Part shown: one piece after another, positions 61,637-64,000 of the stretch | How the letters are laid out: each line of letters starts with the position of its first letter | How positions within the stretch are numbered: the stretch's first letter is position 1 | NCBI RefSeq assembly: GCF_052119645.1 | Contig: NZ_JBGQOM010000003.1 | Location: forward strand, 372,001-436,000 | DNA from: Paraglaciecola sp030730205 | Lineage (GTDB): Bacteria > Pseudomonadota > Gammaproteobacteria > Enterobacterales > Alteromonadaceae | DNA length: 64,000 nucleotides | Reading direction: 5' to 3' | Notes under the pieces: model-generated | Database searches by the model: none | Told to the model about the DNA's origin: nothing | Seen by the model: only the letters and a program-made list of their open reading frames with translations | Translations under genes and position numbers: made by a program

Positions 61637-62455
61637 TTATCTTACTTGATTGGGTCTGTATCCACTGTAAGCTGGTTTAGATTCTACTTGGGTAGGTATA
61701 ATCTCTTTTCGACGGCTGGGACCAGAAAACTTAACTTTGTAAGTATCATATTCTTTAATTGATTCGAAACAATAACTGCCTAAGGCTTGTTCTAATTCAG
61801 CTAAGTTATGGTTGGTAATTAATATGCAATTTTTGTGATTAGCAAGTCTTTGTCGTAACAAATTACCAAGCCAACTTTGCGCATTTTTTTTCAGTGTGGT
61901 TTCATTTACACAAACTTCATCGAGTATTAATAAGTCAACGTCCAAGAGTTCTTGGTTAATTTCTCGAAATTTTTGTGCAACATTATCTTGTGCATTGTAG
62001 TCATATGAAAAAAAGCGCATTTCTAGGATGCTTGATAGCTGTCGATACAATACAGATATCTCGAACTTTTCTATGAGTTCGTGAGCAATGGCTCCTGCAG
62101 TATGAGATTTTCCACGGCCGTAGTCGCCATAAAATATCATCATATGCGAACCACTTCTTCGCCAATTGATGTCCTCATGAGCAGCAATAAAAGACTTGGC
62201 AATGCTAACGGCTTCAATAACGTCTTCACTGTCTTCAATTAGATTTGCAAAGGTCCAACTGGAGTTTAAATCTGAGCGTCCCTGAATAGACTGGATACGA
62301 TGCTTTTTACTTTCTTGTTGCATTAACCTAACATCTCGATTGGCTAACGCTTCGTACTCTGTCCGCAAAGATTGGTAGTCGGTATATTTATCAGGGATAT
62401 ACTGACGGCCTAATGCTTTACCTAATTGCTGAATTTTATTCTTGATATTATCCAC
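61637..62455 (-). CDS. DnaC-like replicative helicase loader (AAA+ ATPase)
   Basis: 272 residues. The N-terminal 60 residues (KALGRQYIPDKYTDYQSL and on) precede a AAA+ domain with Walker A GDYGRGKSHT (110-119), Walker B LLILDE (175-180) and sensor-1 N215 in ITNHN, as in DnaC/IstB ATPases. DnaC loads DnaB onto DNA opened by DnaA or PriA. It lies directly beside oriC and downstream of a DnaT-like gene. The start is GTG at 62455 with a weak ribosome site; this GTG-GAT-AA is itself a perfect DnaA box. An IstB of an insertion sequence is unlikely: no istA or inverted repeats are near. Confidence 0.85.
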   Translation of the reverse strand: MDNIKNKIQQLGKALGRQYIPDKYTDYQSLRTEYEALANRDVRLMQQESKKHRIQSIQGRSDLNSSWTFANLIEDSEDVIEAVSIAKSFIAAHEDINWRRSGSHMMIFYGDYGRGKSHTAGAIAHELIEKFEISVLYRQLSSILEMRFFSYDYNAQDNVAQKFREINQELLDVDLLILDEVCVNETTLKKNAQSWLGNLLRQRLANHKNCILITNHNLAELEQALGSYCFESIKEYDTYKVKFSGPSRRKEIIPTQVESKPAYSGYRPNQVR

Positions 62456-62456
62456 A
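62448..62456 (-). promoter_or_regulatory. DnaA box over the start codon of the DnaC-like gene
   Basis: Perfect TTATCCACA on the plus strand (TGTGGATAA on the coding strand), spanning the GTG start codon (62455-62453). DnaA bound here could block transcription of the loader gene. No other perfect box lies between this and the oriC boxes. Confidence 0.6.
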
Positions 62457-62494
62457 GAATTTACAATCCAAAATTTAATGGGTTAAAAGGGCAT

Positions 62495-63160
62495 TTAGTT
62501 AGATTTTATATTGCTAGTTTTACTGTATTTTTCAACTAACTTCTTGGCATTGTCGTCGGCCACTATTCCAGCTTTCACTGGTACCAATTGCTGACCTACT
62601 TTATGCACATTTTTAGTCCCATGGGCTAAACGTTTTCGCTTTAAATTAAAAACAAACTTTTGCGTCCATTGAAATTGGCTAAAATGACTTTCAGGCCGAC
62701 TTAGCCAATAGGAGATAAACTCGCCTAATTCTTCTTCAGAATAGCGATAATCAATAATACCCATTAACTTAGCTAAGTCAGCGAGTAAATTTTCATTTGG
62801 TTGCCAACTAGTATGCATGCTTTGCCATTCAATGTGCATTTTTGCATAATCATCTGGTGCTATTAACATCAAAGGTAGCAACAGTACTTTACCATTGAAG
62901 CTATGATTTAACTCTACTTCGCTTTTGAAGCTGACAAGGCCGACATTGAGTAATTCTTTTATTAAACTATTTATTTGCCGACCAAGGGTAAATTTTTCTT
63001 CTTTTGCATTCAGCAGTTTTATTAAATTTTTATAATTTAGAGCTTGAGTTATTCCGGTTTTATTATTTACAGAACCCTTCAAGCCCAATAAATATAGCAC
63101 TCTGGCTTCATTACTGAGTGCTTGCTCTAAAGCACTTTGTTCAGCTTGGTTAATATTCAT
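62495..63160 (-). CDS. DnaT-like primosomal protein
   Basis: 221 residues. The C-terminal half resembles the DnaT single-strand-binding domain: SWQPNENLLADLAKLMGI, then SEEELGEFISYWLSRPE and FQWTQKFVFNLKRKR parallel E. coli DnaT PDWQPDADFIRLAALWGV, TTEELASFIAYW and VQWQQKLARSLQ. The N-terminal half (about 1-100) looks like a winged-helix region (KNLIKLLNAKEEKFTLGRQINSLIKELLNVGLVS). With the next gene (39 bases on) it forms a dnaT-dnaC-like pair, arranged as in E. coli dnaTC but located at oriC. Confidence 0.75.
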   Translation of the reverse strand: MNINQAEQSALEQALSNEARVLYLLGLKGSVNNKTGITQALNYKNLIKLLNAKEEKFTLGRQINSLIKELLNVGLVSFKSEVELNHSFNGKVLLLPLMLIAPDDYAKMHIEWQSMHTSWQPNENLLADLAKLMGIIDYRYSEEELGEFISYWLSRPESHFSQFQWTQKFVFNLKRKRLAHGTKNVHKVGQQLVPVKAGIVADDNAKKLVEKYSKTSNIKSN

Positions 63161-63179
63161 TGCGTAATTATAATGTGCA

Positions 63180-63623
63180 TTAGGACAATGCTAGTGAAGG
63201 CAACATATTATTTAACCACTCAATAGCGACTTCCTCAGGAATGGGATGGGTTAAAACATCAATATGCAGTGCAGGAATAAGTAATTTGGCACCTGATTGA
63301 ATTAATGTTTGTTCAAGCGTGTAAGCGCCATTGCAAAAAGTATCGTAACTACTATCGCCTAAACCAACCACCAAAAAGGAGAGCCCGTTTAAATCTTGCT
63401 CACTGATTTGTGTAGCAAAATGCTGGATATTATCGGGTAAGTCACCAGCTCCATGCGTAGAGGTACAAATTAACCAAATGCTGTCTTTAGCAATATCCGC
63501 ATAATTTGGGACGAGATGGATGAGTGAACTGTGACTGTGCTCTTTTAATGTCTCAGCCAAGGCATCAGCGACATATTCGCTAGCACCTAATACACTCCCT
63601 ACAATGATGTCAAACCTTGCCAT
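63180..63623 (-). CDS. mioC: MioC flavodoxin-like protein
   Basis: 147 residues, E. coli MioC 147. The FMN site shows VGSVLGASEYVADALAE and CTSTHGAGDLPDN, and GLGDSSYDTFCNGA is typical. Located between mnmE and the primosome genes, 19 bases before the DnaT-like gene. In E. coli mioC borders oriC directly and its transcription crosses the origin. Confidence 0.94.
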   Translation of the reverse strand: MARFDIIVGSVLGASEYVADALAETLKEHSHSSLIHLVPNYADIAKDSIWLICTSTHGAGDLPDNIQHFATQISEQDLNGLSFLVVGLGDSSYDTFCNGAYTLEQTLIQSGAKLLIPALHIDVLTHPIPEEVAIEWLNNMLPSLALS

Positions 63624-63699
63624 TATTTTGTCTTCTTACACTCTGTTTGGTTAATTGTACCTTGCTTGAAGTGCAGGCACTATGTTGGTGTAGATATAA

Positions 63700-64000
63700 T
63701 TACTTGCCGATACAAAAAGAAGAAAAAATCTTACCTAACAAATCATCTGAGCTAAATTCTCCGGTGATTTGATTAAGCTGATCTTGAGTTAAGCGCAATT
63801 CTTCTGCTAATAGTTCACCCGCTAGATGTTCCTCAAGCTGCTGTTTTCCAAGGTACAAATGCTCTGCTGCTCGCTCAATGGCATCTAAGTGGCGACGTCG
63901 AGCGATAAACTGTCCTTCATTGTTGCTGTTAAAACCCATACAGGCTTTTAGGTGTCCTGTGAGTAACGAAATTCCATTACCATCATTTGCTGAAATCGAT
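63700..64000 (-). CDS. mnmE: tRNA modification GTPase MnmE, C-terminal part (cut by window edge)
   Basis: The last 99 residues of MnmE. The frame stays open to the window edge. It shows ISANDGNGISLL (the end of the G domain, like ISARTGEG), NSNNEGQFIARRRHLDAIERA and the C-terminal SSDDLLGKIFSSFCIGK with the conserved CIGK end whose Cys is functionally important. Partner of MnmG. The ATG at 63939 is internal. Confidence 0.97.
   Translation of the reverse strand, partial: SISANDGNGISLLTGHLKACMGFNSNNEGQFIARRRHLDAIERAAEHLYLGKQQLEEHLAGELLAEELRLTQDQLNQITGEFSSDDLLGKIFSSFCIGK

Noticed and set aside
61637..62455. DnaC-like ATPase as IstB of an IS21-type element
   Set aside because: No istA transposase, no terminal inverted repeats, and a DnaT-like gene rather than a transposase gene precedes it.
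1..64000. CRISPR arrays, tRNA/rRNA genes, insertion sequences, prophage
   Set aside because: Looked for by eye on both strands; no regularly spaced repeats, tRNA-like ends, transposase or phage genes were found.

Overview
The window is chromosomal DNA of a marine gammaproteobacterium, most likely an Alteromonadaceae member of the Glaciecola/Paraglaciecola/Alteromonas type. Evidence is the moderate GC content, the gene order mnmE-mioC-oriC-mnmG-rsmG-parA-parB-atpIBEFHAGDC, a divergent ilvY-ilvC pair, an E. coli-type rph-pyrE region and many M1/S9/M20 peptidases. The genus is inferred, not proven. No rRNA, tRNA, CRISPR array, insertion sequence or prophage was seen.

Layout. 1-0.4 kb: 3' part of a BLUF photoreceptor gene. 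0.4-5.0 kb: an ilvL leader/attenuator followed by ilvD-ilvA and a glutaminase gene. 5.2-9.7 kb: a TRIC-type channel, an ABC exporter pair and comM. 9.7-13.3 kb: a short CstA-family transporter, a decayed GNAT acetyltransferase gene and its still intact carbon-nitrogen hydrolase partner. 13.4-16 kb: ilvY/ilvC with an IlvY operator. 16-22.5 kb: envelope and catabolic genes (OmpA-like lipoprotein, GH51 arabinofuranosidase, Bcr/CflA exporter, S9 peptidase). 22.6-26 kb: a histidine phosphatase, beta-carbonic anhydrase and SbtA-type bicarbonate transporter cluster, then an ECF sigma factor with a membrane partner. 26-34 kb: DMT transporter, M20 peptidase plus amidohydrolase, and a proBA operon that continues into HAD and GFA genes. 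34-42 kb: M1 peptidase with a DUF6702-like partner, CreA, sterol-desaturase-like protein, DUF3014-DUF1285 pair and a Fur-box-headed pair of small unknown genes. 42-45.6 kb: tusA-pyrE-rph, yicC and an alkyltransferase-like gene. 45.9-49.3 kb: a large hybrid histidine kinase and a lipoprotein.

49.4-64 kb is the replication-origin neighbourhood: the complete F1Fo ATP synthase operon, parAB, a parS-like site just past atpC, rsmG, mnmG, a 570-bp oriC, a DnaC-like helicase loader and a DnaT-like protein, mioC, and the 3' part of mnmE. oriC has 13 GATC sites, an AT-rich unwinding region with DnaA-trio-like repeats, three good DnaA boxes and an exact IHF consensus match, laid out as in E. coli oriC.

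The most noteworthy points are the primosome-loading pair (DnaT-like and DnaC-like) beside oriC, with a perfect DnaA box covering the start codon of the loader gene; the ilv attenuator that drives only ilvDA; the visible decay of a GNAT gene beside its hydrolase; and the CO2/bicarbonate module in what looks like a heterotroph.
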